The translations under genes and the position numbers were made by a program. DNA of 64,000 nt from Chitinophagaceae bacterium (lineage in GTDB: Bacteria > Bacteroidota > Bacteroidia > Chitinophagales > Chitinophagaceae), in the NCBI GenBank assembly GCA_016720775.1, contig JADKJX010000007.1:124001-188000 (forward strand), in the 5' to 3' direction. The notes under the pieces are model-generated. The model made no database searches. It was not told the DNA's origin and worked only from the letters and a program-made list of their open reading frames with translations. This document shows, one piece after another, positions 37,764 to 46,525 of this stretch (the first letter of the stretch is position 1; each line of letters starts with the position of its first letter).

Positions 37764-39014
37764 ATGCGTACACCATTAGGCCTTTCGATCTCCCTTGCCA
37801 TCATGCTGCTGCTGGATACTTACATTTTCCAGGTCGTTAAAGCAGTCAGCCAGTCGGCTTCTCCCAAAGCAAGGACGATCATTTATTCTGTGTATTGGGG
37901 AATTACCGCTTTGGCGATACTCAGCTTCCTGCTGTTTGTTTATACCGATCAGAATTTCCTGGGCAAGAAAGTAAGGACCTACCTGTTCGCAACGGTGATC
38001 GGGTTGTCGATGGCAAAAATGGTTGCGGTTATTTTCTTTTTGGTGGATGATGTGCGAAGGGGCATTCAATGGGTTGCCGGAAAATTATTCTTCAACAATA
38101 CCGATGTGGATGGCATGAGCGGCGATGGCATCAGCCGTTCCATGTTTTTAAGCTGGTTGGGACTTGCGGCCGGCGGCACCCTGTTCGGGAGCCTGGTTTA
38201 TGGTTTTGGCAATAAGTACAATTACAGTCTGAAAAAGATTCCCCTGGCTTTTGAAAATTTACCGGCGGCATTCAAAGGATTAAAAATTATTCACATCAGC
38301 GATATTCACAGCGGAAGCTTTACCGATAAAAAAGCAGTGCAGCATGGTGTAGAGAAAATACTTAAAGAAAAAGCGGACATCATTCTCTTTACCGGCGACC
38401 TGGTAAATGACCGGGCCACCGAGATGGAAGAATACATGGATGTGTTCAGAAAACTGAATGCGCCAATGGGTGTTTACAGCACATTTGGCAACCACGATTA
38501 TGGGGATTATGTACGCTGGCCTCACAAAGGTGTTAGCCGGGAGCAGAACCTGGAGAACCTGAAACAGGTGCATGCAAACCTGGGCTGGCGATTGCTGATG
38601 AATGAGCACGTGGTTCTTGAAGAAGATGGCGAGCAGATCGCATTACTCGGAATTGAGAACTGGAGCAACAAAGCAAGGTTTCCCAAACATGGCCGTATGG
38701 ACCTGGCACACCCCGGTTCTGAAAAATATCCTTTCAAAATTTTAATGAGCCACGATCCCAGCCATTGGGATGCGGAAGTAAAAACAAAATATCCCGATGT
38801 TGACCTGATGCTGAGCGGCCATACCCACGGTATGCAATTCGGTGTGGAGATACCCGGCTTTAAATGGAGCCCCGTGCAATACATGTACAAACAATGGGCG
38901 GGCCTGTATGAAGACGGTAAACAAAAACTGTATGTGAACCCCGGCTTTGGTTTTATTGGCTATCCCGGCAGGGTGGGGATCATGCCGGAGATAACGGTGA
39001 TAGAGTTGGTATAG
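37764..39014 (+). CDS. Membrane-anchored metallophosphoesterase
   Basis: 416 residues from MRTPLGLSISLAIMLLLDTY. Residues 1-150 contain about four hydrophobic helices. The calcineurin-like phosphoesterase domain follows with all metal motifs: IIHISDIHSGSF, LFTGDLVNDRA, YSTFGNHDYGDY, MSHDPSHWD and LSGHTHGMQFG. It resembles the YkuE/YaeI type that acts on membrane-associated phosphoesters. Substrate not known. Repeats precede and follow it. Confidence 0.9.
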   Translation: MRTPLGLSISLAIMLLLDTYIFQVVKAVSQSASPKARTIIYSVYWGITALAILSFLLFVYTDQNFLGKKVRTYLFATVIGLSMAKMVAVIFFLVDDVRRGIQWVAGKLFFNNTDVDGMSGDGISRSMFLSWLGLAAGGTLFGSLVYGFGNKYNYSLKKIPLAFENLPAAFKGLKIIHISDIHSGSFTDKKAVQHGVEKILKEKADIILFTGDLVNDRATEMEEYMDVFRKLNAPMGVYSTFGNHDYGDYVRWPHKGVSREQNLENLKQVHANLGWRLLMNEHVVLEEDGEQIALLGIENWSNKARFPKHGRMDLAHPGSEKYPFKILMSHDPSHWDAEVKTKYPDVDLMLSGHTHGMQFGVEIPGFKWSPVQYMYKQWAGLYEDGKQKLYVNPGFGFIGYPGRVGIMPEITVIELV

Positions 39015-39042
39015 TCATTGGTCAATAGTCAATAGTCATTTG
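39015..39042 (+). repeat. TCATTGGTCAATAG word repeat
   Basis: Repeated GTCAATAGTCAATAGTCAT words right after the metallophosphoesterase stop. The same word opens the spacer at 1461. Confidence 0.55.
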
Positions 39043-39112
39043 GTGGTACTCCATGATTGTTTTAACCTTTTGCTTAGGGTTTTGTTTTTATCTTTCTTGG
39101 AAATGAAACAGT

Positions 39113-40048
39113 ATGCAACCTATTCTTGCCATTATTTTCTCTATGCTTATTTTTTCCTCCTGTAAACAGAATTCAGATAACAACCTGCATGTATACAATA
39201 TTGCCGAAGAGGGGCTGCAACAAAGCACTGTCACTATTTCCAAGTCTACCGATTTAATATTTCTGGAACTCAAAGAAAAAACATTCGAGTATGCCACCAA
39301 AGAAAAAGCGATGTTTTGGCAACCCATCGCCATGGAAATAAAGAGACTTTCTGATGGAATGGTAAATTATATTGTAAGTCTGAAAAAGGAGTTTAAGGAT
39401 GAGTCAGGAGGAAATGACCTGGCAAACAAAGACTGGCAAAATAATTCTAAGGTCACTGAACACGTCCTCAAATCGCATGGTAAAGGATCACAGTTATTAA
39501 GAAAGTTAGTACAATATAAAAACGATATTCTTGTGGTTGACCCTATGATCAAGGCAAGGTTTGAGAGTGCTATAAATGTTTTTGCCAATGAGTCCAGTTA
39601 TGAAGCAGGAGACTCGGTAAGGTTTATTAAATCATTTTTCGGGGAAATACCCATTGCTGCTGTAAATGTCATTTTGAGTAAACTTGAAAACAATATCAGG
39701 GTATATGAAAATGAACTTGCAAAGTTTTGCTTTAACCAAATCGGGAGTACTGACGGAGGTTTTATGTTTAATAAAATTCAAGTACTTGTGGGCCAAAACA
39801 GCACTTGTTTAAAAACTGGAGAGGAACTTATTATTGAAGCAGGGATGGGCTCATTTAGTTCTACTGTCAAATGTACTATTCTGATCAATGGTGAAAATAT
39901 CCCCGTGATTGATGGTGTTGCCATCTACAAATCTAAAATTCATTTGAAAGCAGGTAAGTACTCGGTTCCGCTTAAAATTGATTATATAAGCGAAGATGGT
40001 ATCAAGAAAAGTGTAACAAAAAATGTTTCCTACACAGTTGTTGAATAA
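39113..40048 (+). CDS. GldM-like periplasmic lipoprotein (orphan)
   Basis: 311 residues with a lipoprotein signal (AIIFSMLIFSSCKQ, lipobox Cys at 17). The body resembles the first two periplasmic domains of GldM/PorM of the type IX secretion motor: helical DGMVNYIVSLKKEF, then FFGEIPIAAVNVILSKLENN with a YENELAKFCFNQIG helix, a FNKIQVLVGQNSTCLKTGEE barrel strand, and a C-terminal KAGKYSVPLKIDYI Ig-like end. True GldM is about 500 residues with a cytoplasmic tail and transmembrane helix and lies beside gldKLN; none of these is here. A stand-alone GldM relative is inferred from sequence memory only. Confidence 0.6.
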   Translation: MQPILAIIFSMLIFSSCKQNSDNNLHVYNIAEEGLQQSTVTISKSTDLIFLELKEKTFEYATKEKAMFWQPIAMEIKRLSDGMVNYIVSLKKEFKDESGGNDLANKDWQNNSKVTEHVLKSHGKGSQLLRKLVQYKNDILVVDPMIKARFESAINVFANESSYEAGDSVRFIKSFFGEIPIAAVNVILSKLENNIRVYENELAKFCFNQIGSTDGGFMFNKIQVLVGQNSTCLKTGEELIIEAGMGSFSSTVKCTILINGENIPVIDGVAIYKSKIHLKAGKYSVPLKIDYISEDGIKKSVTKNVSYTVVE

Positions 40049-40083
40049 TGCGAACCTCCTCTGGCATGCAGATTGAATATTGA

Positions 40084-40578
40084 TTATTGAGCATTTTTAT
40101 TCCTATAATCATACTTCCTCACAATCGTCTCGTCTCCTGCAAAATTTTCCGGAGTAACTTTACCTATTTGTGCCTGCACGCATTTCCATTCACCATTCTC
40201 TTTTATGTAGGTATCTGTGTACATCCAGTAACTGATCACTTCTTTTCCGTCTTTTATAACGATGCATTTGTTTTGTGAATGCACCAGGGCTGTGTTGCCG
40301 AATAGTTTGATGTCTTCATTTCGATAGTCCCAATACTTAACGCCATCAAAGCCATGCGCCCAGTCTTCCAGGTATTTTTTCCGGCCTGTGAATTCTCCTT
40401 CACTGGAGATGCGGATAAAATCTTTATGAATAATAAGATTGTGAGAAGCAACATCGTTAGTCACAAAATTATGAATGAACTTTGCGTTCAGTTTTTTCAA
40501 CTGCGCCATATCCGGTTCCTGTGCATCTACATGCAGCAAACCGAGCGCCATGATGCCAGTGTTAATGATCTTCTTCAT
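40084..40578 (-). CDS. Exported NTF2-like (DUF4440-type) protein
   Basis: 164 residues, short signal peptide ending VDAQ, and a cone-shaped NTF2-like domain: LKKLNAKFIHNFVTNDVASH, DFIRISSEGEFTGRKKYLED, GNTALVHSQNKCIV and GEWKCVQAQIGKVTPENFAG. Such domains can be enzymatic or simply ligand binding. Function unknown. Probably in one unit with the M24 peptidase gene 21 bp away on the same strand. Confidence 0.78.
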   Translation of the reverse strand: MKKIINTGIMALGLLHVDAQEPDMAQLKKLNAKFIHNFVTNDVASHNLIIHKDFIRISSEGEFTGRKKYLEDWAHGFDGVKYWDYRNEDIKLFGNTALVHSQNKCIVIKDGKEVISYWMYTDTYIKENGEWKCVQAQIGKVTPENFAGDETIVRKYDYRNKNAQ

Positions 40579-40599
40579 CTGCTTAGTTTTATTCTGTTA

Positions 40600-41271
40600 T
40601 CAATAATTGTTCAAAGAAACCCCGATATTATTTTTCCTGTCCACAAATTGAATTTCCAGTATCCAATGCCTTTTATTTCCTTGCTTATCCCGGAGGAAGA
40701 TGCTGCTGTGGTTATCCGGGTGAACATCTAATCCCAGGTCGGCAGGATCATCCGGCTGTTCGTGAGGGTAGTGGCCTACTATATGTCCGCCTATATCTCC
40801 GCCAAATTCCCATCCATATTTTTTTGCAAGTTCAGTAACGTAGTGAAAATATTCTGCACCGGTAAGATCCTTCTGCAGGGAATACCAGTTATTTGCTTCA
40901 TGCCAGGCATCTTCTACATCCTTTTTTAATTTCAGTTTTATTGGATCGTTGCCAATAACATAGGTCCTTCCCAGGTCTGCTTCCCAGCCATTGAAAATGG
41001 GGCCGAAATCCAGGAATACAATATCATTATCCTGGATGACCCGGCCTGGTGGATTTCCATTATATGGATGAAGAGTGTTAGCGCCGGCCCGTACAATTTT
41101 TTTATGCCAGAAGTTTTCAATATCAAAAAGATCTTTGGCAAGATTGACTATTTCGGCTGATAATTTACTCTCAGATTTCCCTGCGACGATCAGTCCCCGC
41201 TGCTCTACGGCGTTGAATAATTCTATTGCCTTTTGTTGGGCAATTACAAGGTTTTGTCTCACATGATCCAT
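40600..41271 (-). CDS. M24-family metallopeptidase (aminopeptidase P-like)
   Basis: 223 residues containing only the pita-bread catalytic domain. Metal-binding positions are visible in IVFLDFGPIFNGWEADLGRT (two Asp), DIGGHIVGHYPHEQPDD (His) and HWILEIQFVD (Glu). The final metal Glu motif is weakly conserved, so activity is uncertain. Compact single-domain M24 proteins of this kind are common in Bacteroidota. Starts 45 bp downstream of the AraC gene on the same strand. Confidence 0.82.
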   Translation of the reverse strand: MDHVRQNLVIAQQKAIELFNAVEQRGLIVAGKSESKLSAEIVNLAKDLFDIENFWHKKIVRAGANTLHPYNGNPPGRVIQDNDIVFLDFGPIFNGWEADLGRTYVIGNDPIKLKLKKDVEDAWHEANNWYSLQKDLTGAEYFHYVTELAKKYGWEFGGDIGGHIVGHYPHEQPDDPADLGLDVHPDNHSSIFLRDKQGNKRHWILEIQFVDRKNNIGVSLNNY

Positions 41272-41316
41272 AATGTTGATTTAATGGAGCACAAAACTAG
41301 AAGCCTGGAGAGAGGA

Positions 41317-42186
41317 TCACTTGTGAAATCCTGCTGTTTTTTTCTGGCTGGTCCTGAAAGTGGTGGGGGAGACCTTGTACTGTTTTTTAAATGCAGAAGA
41401 GAAATAATCAATGCTGTTGAAGCCGGATTGAAAGGCAATATCGGCAACGGGCAATGCTGTGCTAAGCAGCATCTCGGCATGCTTAAGGCGCATCAGTTGC
41501 AGGTATTGGTAAACAGGGTAGCCGGTAAATATTTTATAGATCCTGCTAAAATGAAAGGGGCTGATACAACAATGCCTGGCCAGTTCTTCAAGCGAAATAT
41601 TCTTCGACAGGTTTTCGCTGAGGTATTTCTTGGCTTTCTCAATCGTTACCAGGTGATGTTTCTTTAATCTTGCCGGGAGCACCTGGGGCATTTCATAATT
41701 AGTGAAACGGGAAAGCACTTCTTCGAGAATTTCCATTACAATACTGTCCATTTCAAGTTTATCCGGGGATAGTTGCCTGGCTGCCTGTAGCAATGAATAA
41801 TGAAGTTGCTCCAACTGGGGACTCGATTTTAAAAGCAATGACTGGATGTCTTTGTTGGTAAAGAACCAATGCGCTTTCAACTGAAGCTGTTCGGCAATGT
41901 CTTCATAAAAAGCTTTTTTAAAAATGATGATGGTGCATTCATCGGGTGCTTCACCCGGGTGCGATACCGTATAATCATAGCCGGGTTTGCTGATGAGTAC
42001 GGAACCGGTATGCGTATCCAATGATGCCCGGAATGCATTGTAATAAAAATTGCCCGACCGGGTTATGCAGAGAGAAAGATGTTCGTTGTATTCTGTCTTC
42101 GACCTTGTACATTCATTACAGAGGCACCTGAAATCACATATTTCATAATAGTCGGACGAGAATAGTATGTGTACTTCGGCTTCCAT
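41317..42186 (-). CDS. AraC-family transcriptional regulator with N-terminal Cys cluster
   Basis: 289 residues. The N-terminal sensing half contains four close cysteines (CDFRCLCNECTRSK, about residues 17-26) and a cupin-like region (SVLISKPGYDYTVSHPGE). The C-terminal pair of helix-turn-helix motifs is clear: NISLEELARHCCISPFHFSR and LPVADIAFQSGFNSIDYFSS. The Cys cluster may bind metal or sense redox. Likely regulates the downstream M24 gene and the NTF2-like gene. Confidence 0.9.
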   Translation of the reverse strand: MEAEVHILFSSDYYEICDFRCLCNECTRSKTEYNEHLSLCITRSGNFYYNAFRASLDTHTGSVLISKPGYDYTVSHPGEAPDECTIIIFKKAFYEDIAEQLQLKAHWFFTNKDIQSLLLKSSPQLEQLHYSLLQAARQLSPDKLEMDSIVMEILEEVLSRFTNYEMPQVLPARLKKHHLVTIEKAKKYLSENLSKNISLEELARHCCISPFHFSRIYKIFTGYPVYQYLQLMRLKHAEMLLSTALPVADIAFQSGFNSIDYFSSAFKKQYKVSPTTFRTSQKKTAGFHK

Positions 42187-42223
42187 CAGGATGTAAAAGT
42201 AATATTTTCATTTCCGGCTATCA

Positions 42224-42252
42224 ATAAAAAAAGCCCCGGTTCCGGGGCTTTA
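42224..42252 (-). terminator. Terminator of deaD
   Basis: Perfect 9-bp stem AAGCCCCGG / CCGGGGCTT; on the minus strand it is followed by seven T. Lies 9 bp past the deaD stop. Confidence 0.92.
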
Positions 42253-42260
42253 AATCTTAT

Positions 42261-43979
42261 TTAGAATCTTCTTTCTTTCGGGGCATACGTCCTTTTTCTT
42301 TCCCTTCCTTCATCACTTGGTCTTTTAAAACCTCCGTCTGCTTCATTCATACGGATGGTGCGGTTGTTGTAACGTTTGCCATCCAATGCATTTATCATTT
42401 TGCCTGCAGCATCTTTATCGATCTCCACCCAACTGTTCATATCCCTCATATCAATTTTGCCCAGCACTTCTTTTTTAAGATTGCTTTCATCTAATATGAA
42501 TTGTAAGAAACTGGCTTTGTAAAAACCATCCTTGATACCGAGGTTAACGAATAAACGGGTATAGCCATTGTCACGCCTGTTGAAGTTTGTTCTTTCATTT
42601 CTGCTGCCGCTCATATCTTCCCGGCCCGGCTGCCTTCTGTCGCCCCGTATGTCGGCACGGTTCAGGTCTTCGGCATTTTCATAGTATTTCAGAAAATGGC
42701 TGAATTCCAATGCAGCTACCCGTTGCAACACTTCTTCTTTGCTTACTTCGGCAAATTTGGTCATCAGGTCGGGCATATAGGTTTCGTAATCACCATGACT
42801 AACATCGGCCTGCATCAGTTTATCCATGAAATGGAAGAACTGTTTGCGGCAAACATCTTTGCCCGAAGGAATATCTACTTTATTAAACTTTGCATTGATC
42901 ATCCGCTCCAGCGATTTGATCTTAAAGCTTTCCCTGCTGTGGCAAATGGAAAGACAAATACCTGTCTTGCCTGCACGGCCCGTACGTCCGCTGCGGTGTG
43001 TGTACACTTCCATATCATCGGGCAATTCGTAATTGATCACATGGGTGATTGCATCCACGTCAATTCCCCTTGCGGCCACATCGGTGGCGATGAGCAATTG
43101 TAAATTCTTACTGCGGAAACGTCCCATTACTTTATCACGCTGTTGCTGGGATAAGTCACCATGCAGGGCTTCAATTTCATATCCTTCTTTCACCAGTCTT
43201 TCAGCAATATCCTGTGCATCGGCTTTGGTACGGGTGAAGATGATGGCATACATGCCGGGATTAAAATCGATCAGCCGTTTCAAAGCTTCATAACGCTGGT
43301 GGGCCGGCACTACAAAATACTGGTGATCGATGTTTACATTACCACTGTTCTTTTTACCAACCGTAACTTCTTTGGGATTCTCCATATAATTTTTGGAGAT
43401 GGCCCTTACTTCCGGTGGCATCGTGGCACTGAATAACCAGGTGCTTTCGCGGTTGATGGTATTCTTCAATACAAAATCAATATCATCACGGAAGCCCATG
43501 TTCAGCATTTCATCGGCTTCGTCAAGCACTACGTATTTTACTTTTTGCAGGTCGATCGCCTTTCTTTCGATCAGGTCGATCAATCGGCCTGGTGTTGCTA
43601 CCACAATGTGTACGCCCTTCTTCAGGTTGCGTATCTGCATCATGATAGAGGCGCCGCCATAAACGGCTTCAGTAAAAATATTGCGGCTGTGTTTTTTAAA
43701 TGTTTCAATGTCGTTGGTGATCTGCAGGCAGAGTTCCCTTGTTGGGCAAACGATCAAGGCCTGTGGATGTCTTTGTGCCGGTTCGATCAGTTGCAATAAT
43801 GGTAAGCCAAAAGCAGCCGTTTTACCGGTGCCGGTCTGGGCAAGCCCGATAAAATCGGTGGTACCTGATAATAGAACAGGAATCGCTTTTTCCTGTATCA
43901 ATGTCGGGGTTTCAAATCCTAATTCGGTAACAGATTGTACCAATTGTTCGTTCAAGCCTAAGGCTTCAAATGCATTCAT
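42261..43979 (-). CDS. deaD: DEAD-box RNA helicase with C-terminal RNA-binding domain
   Basis: 572 residues. Q motif (FETPTLIQEKAIP), motif I AQTGTGKTAA, II DEADEM, III SATMPPEV, and HRSGRTGRAG (motif VI). The C-terminal DbpA/CsdA-like RNA-binding domain (about 470-560: YTRLFVNLGIKDGFYKASFL, GKIDMRDMNSWVEID) and a basic tail mark it as the DeaD/CsdA type used in ribosome assembly and cold adaptation. A TACCTTTG promoter box gives a leader of about 175 nt containing a hairpin repeat, reminiscent of cold-shock leaders. Confidence 0.94.
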   Translation of the reverse strand: MNAFEALGLNEQLVQSVTELGFETPTLIQEKAIPVLLSGTTDFIGLAQTGTGKTAAFGLPLLQLIEPAQRHPQALIVCPTRELCLQITNDIETFKKHSRNIFTEAVYGGASIMMQIRNLKKGVHIVVATPGRLIDLIERKAIDLQKVKYVVLDEADEMLNMGFRDDIDFVLKNTINRESTWLFSATMPPEVRAISKNYMENPKEVTVGKKNSGNVNIDHQYFVVPAHQRYEALKRLIDFNPGMYAIIFTRTKADAQDIAERLVKEGYEIEALHGDLSQQQRDKVMGRFRSKNLQLLIATDVAARGIDVDAITHVINYELPDDMEVYTHRSGRTGRAGKTGICLSICHSRESFKIKSLERMINAKFNKVDIPSGKDVCRKQFFHFMDKLMQADVSHGDYETYMPDLMTKFAEVSKEEVLQRVAALEFSHFLKYYENAEDLNRADIRGDRRQPGREDMSGSRNERTNFNRRDNGYTRLFVNLGIKDGFYKASFLQFILDESNLKKEVLGKIDMRDMNSWVEIDKDAAGKMINALDGKRYNNRTIRMNEADGGFKRPSDEGRERKRTYAPKERRF

Positions 43980-44018
43980 GAAATTTGTTTTGCGATAGCC
44001 ACATGCTGTTTCCTGATC

Positions 44019-44039
44019 GTACTGAACTTGTCGAAGTAC
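44019..44039. repeat. GTACT-TCGACAAGTTC-AGTAC hairpin repeat in the deaD leader
   Basis: 5-bp outer arms GTACT/AGTAC around a core related to the 17-bp repeat after rplQ and the repeat inside dapD. Confidence 0.7.
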
Positions 44040-44160
44040 CAGGATGTCATGCTTTAGGCCGTTGTATCAAGTACTGGGGTGTCAAACTGCCCCGGGGATA
44101 GATCTGTTTTCAACAGCAACTGAGCATGTCATGTAATTCTCAGTTATTAATTAATGGGCG

Positions 44161-44168
44161 CAAAGGTA
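44161..44168 (-). promoter_or_regulatory. deaD promoter -7 box (TACCTTTG on minus strand)
   Basis: Exact TAnnTTTG match; predicts a leader of about 175 nt before the deaD ATG. Confidence 0.65.
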
Positions 44169-44286
44169 AGGCATTTATCCTCCAAAACAATGTAAATAGC
44201 AAACTTTACGTTTAATGATGGCTTTTTAATGGTTGGTTAAACTATTTTTGATTTTTCTATTCTATATGGGGCCACACTCAACCTGT

Positions 44287-45270
44287 ATGTATAAAATACT
44301 GAACCTGCTGCTCGCAGTCTTCGCCAGTTCATTGCTGTATGGACAGACAGACTCCCTTTCCAAAGCGGACAGGGCCATATTGGATTCCATGTTCAAAAAT
44401 GATGAGTTTATTAAGCTGATGATGGGGCAAAAAAAGCATAAAAGTTATGTTGACCTGAACGTGGGCATCGGCAATGGCATTTTCAGCCTTAAGAATAATT
44501 CGCTGAATGCGGGACAATCAATTACCAATAAACTATTTTATACAGGATCAGCAGGGTATTATCATAAAAGCGGGCTGGCACTTATTGTGACCGGCTTTAT
44601 GGCAAACGATGAAGGGAATCTGAAAATGTACCAATATGCCATCAGCCCTTCCTATATGTATCGAAGTAAAAGTGTTGAAGCAGGAATATCTTACACCCGG
44701 TTCATGGAAGGCACCACCACCAGTTTTGACGTAAGCCCCTTTAAGAATGATTTTTATAGCAGCTTCACGTATAAAAAAACATGGATACAGCCCGGTCTTG
44801 CTGTTGGTTTTTCTTTTGGAAAACTAAAAGAATATTTTGATACGGCATTCTGGTTCTTAAACCGGGTGGTGCATATAAGGGATACGATCACGACAAGGTT
44901 GTATGGTTTATCAGCAATATTATCCGCCTCACATGAATGGAATTTTTACAAACTGATCAATAAGAAAGATGCCATTCAGCTGCAGCCAACAATTATGCTC
45001 AATGCCGGATCACAACGATGGGACATTTCTCACTCCAGCAGTATAAACAACCGGCGGCCCTTTGTTCAGAATTATTTAAAAACAAGATATGGCGATGGAA
45101 CCAGTTCCGATTCTTTTAAGATACAATCACTGGGCTTGCTTGCAGAGATAACTTATTATTATGGTAAGTTCTATTTTCAGCCACAGGTTTATCTTGATTA
45201 TTACCTGTCATCAACCACAGAGAACAGGTTTACTTCATTGTATTCTGTTGTAGCAGGTTTTTCTTTTTAA
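44287..45270 (+). CDS. Hypothetical outer-membrane beta-barrel protein
   Basis: 327 residues from MYKILNLLLAVFASSLLYGQ, a signal peptide; an ATG 18 codons upstream is less likely. After a short helical plug region (SKADRAILDSMFKNDEF) come alternating aromatic/hydrophobic strands (VDLNVGIGNGIFSL, YKKTWIQPGLAVGFSFG, LLAEITYYYGKFYFQPQVYL) and a C-terminal strand ending in Phe (YSVVAGFSF), as in outer-membrane barrels. No named family recognised. May go with the porin-like gene 88 bp downstream. Confidence 0.72.
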   Translation: MYKILNLLLAVFASSLLYGQTDSLSKADRAILDSMFKNDEFIKLMMGQKKHKSYVDLNVGIGNGIFSLKNNSLNAGQSITNKLFYTGSAGYYHKSGLALIVTGFMANDEGNLKMYQYAISPSYMYRSKSVEAGISYTRFMEGTTTSFDVSPFKNDFYSSFTYKKTWIQPGLAVGFSFGKLKEYFDTAFWFLNRVVHIRDTITTRLYGLSAILSASHEWNFYKLINKKDAIQLQPTIMLNAGSQRWDISHSSSINNRRPFVQNYLKTRYGDGTSSDSFKIQSLGLLAEITYYYGKFYFQPQVYLDYYLSSTTENRFTSLYSVVAGFSF

Positions 45271-45358
45271 CTGCTTGATTCTCTTAACAAATAATTGTAA
45301 AACACAAACCCTTAATGGCATATTCCTTGCGCCCTACCTGCGAACCAAATAATTTAAT

Positions 45359-45937
45359 ATGAAAACGAAACTCCTTTCACTGGCAATTTTAACAATCATC
45401 AGTACTTCAGCATTCGCTCAAAAAATTCACATCGGTTTTAAAGGCGGGGCTTCTATCAACAAACTTACAGGCAAATCATTCAAAGAAGAATTCTCTTTCG
45501 GGTATCACCTGGGCGGTTTTGTTGAAATAGGATTGGGTAAAAAATTCGCAATCCAGCCCGAGATACTATTCAGCCAGACCAACGTGGATACATCCAGCAC
45601 ATTCAGCAGTGTTTACCAGTTCAAACAACTGGATAAAGTGCAATTGAAATATTTAAGTTTTCCCATCCTGTTAAATATCAAGCCGGTTAAAATGCTGACG
45701 TTGCAGGTTGGTCCGCAGTTCGGTATTCTAACCAATAAGAGCAATACGCTTCTGCAAAATGGTAAGGAGGCTTTCAAAAGCGGAGACTTCAGCATGCTGG
45801 GCGGTGTGCAGGTAAATATAAAACACCTGAATATTTATGGCCGTTATGCTATTGGCCTGAGTAATATCAACGATATTGATAACAATGAAAAGTGGAAGAA
45901 CCAGAGTATCCAGTTAGGTATTGGCCTTACTTTGTAA
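45359..45937 (+). CDS. PorT-like outer-membrane beta-barrel protein
   Basis: 192 residues with signal peptide SLAILTIISTSAFAQ. The start KIHIGFKGGASINKLTGKSF and the strands FGYHLGGFVEIGLGKKFAIQ, PEILFSQTN, LKYLSFPILLNIKPVKMLTL and QVGPQFGILT are typical of the small PorT/outer-membrane-beta-barrel family of Bacteroidota. Function probably structural or transport-related, not known. Converges with tsaC 9 bp away. Confidence 0.85.
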   Translation: MKTKLLSLAILTIISTSAFAQKIHIGFKGGASINKLTGKSFKEEFSFGYHLGGFVEIGLGKKFAIQPEILFSQTNVDTSSTFSSVYQFKQLDKVQLKYLSFPILLNIKPVKMLTLQVGPQFGILTNKSNTLLQNGKEAFKSGDFSMLGGVQVNIKHLNIYGRYAIGLSNINDIDNNEKWKNQSIQLGIGLTL

Positions 45938-45946
45938 ATAGTTTTT

Positions 45947-46519
45947 TCACGGACGTATGATGTGAAGAGAGCCATCAGCGTTCCACTTGACCACTGCAGA
46001 GGGTAAAGCAGACGTTAGGTCATCCTGGCGGTGTTGAACGATATAGTCAACACCGTTTTTTATTACTACATCTATATCCGTAAAAATTTCGGGAGCAGGA
46101 TACCCGGAAATATTTGCCGAAGTGGAAACAATGGGTTTTCGAAATCGCTTGATCAAATCTTTGCAAAACCGGTCTTTGGTAATGCGGATGGCAATGGTAT
46201 TGTTTTGCGGAGTAAGATTTTGTGCAAGCCCCACAGCACCTTCGTAGATGATGGTAGTAGGTTTGTGAATGCCTTTTATGTAATCAAACACTTTTGGATC
46301 AGGTTGCGTAACGTATTGAATAATGTCTTTTTCGTCGGCCAGTAAAATGATCATGCTTTTTTCATCGGATCTTTTTTTAAGCGCATAGATCTTTGCCACG
46401 GCCTCCTCATTTGTAGCGTCACAACCAATACCCCAAACGGTATCGGTGGGGTAGAGGATCAACCCGCCATTCCGTAAGACCTGCAGGCATTGTTCAATAT
46501 CATTCTCGTAACTAAACAT
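45947..46519 (-). CDS. tsaC: L-threonylcarbamoyladenylate synthase (Sua5/YrdC family)
   Basis: Makes the precursor of the t6A tRNA modification from threonine, bicarbonate and ATP. 190 residues, a YrdC-only protein. Motifs: ILYPTDTVWGIGCDATNEEA, the KRSDEKSMIILL lysine/arginine loop, TIAIRIT and PIVSTSANISGYPAP. Six bp from the GT9 gene on the same strand. Confidence 0.93.
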   Translation of the reverse strand: MFSYENDIEQCLQVLRNGGLILYPTDTVWGIGCDATNEEAVAKIYALKKRSDEKSMIILLADEKDIIQYVTQPDPKVFDYIKGIHKPTTIIYEGAVGLAQNLTPQNNTIAIRITKDRFCKDLIKRFRKPIVSTSANISGYPAPEIFTDIDVVIKNGVDYIVQHRQDDLTSALPSAVVKWNADGSLHIIRP

Positions 46520-46525
46520 TTGTTA

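Larger units (their letters stand above)
43980..44286. other. Divergent spacer between deaD and an outer-membrane gene
   Basis: No gene in about 300 bp. Holds a TTCGACAAGTTCA-type hairpin repeat (44019-44039) and the deaD promoter box. The rest, AT-rich, presumably carries the promoter of the plus-strand barrel gene. Confidence 0.55.
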
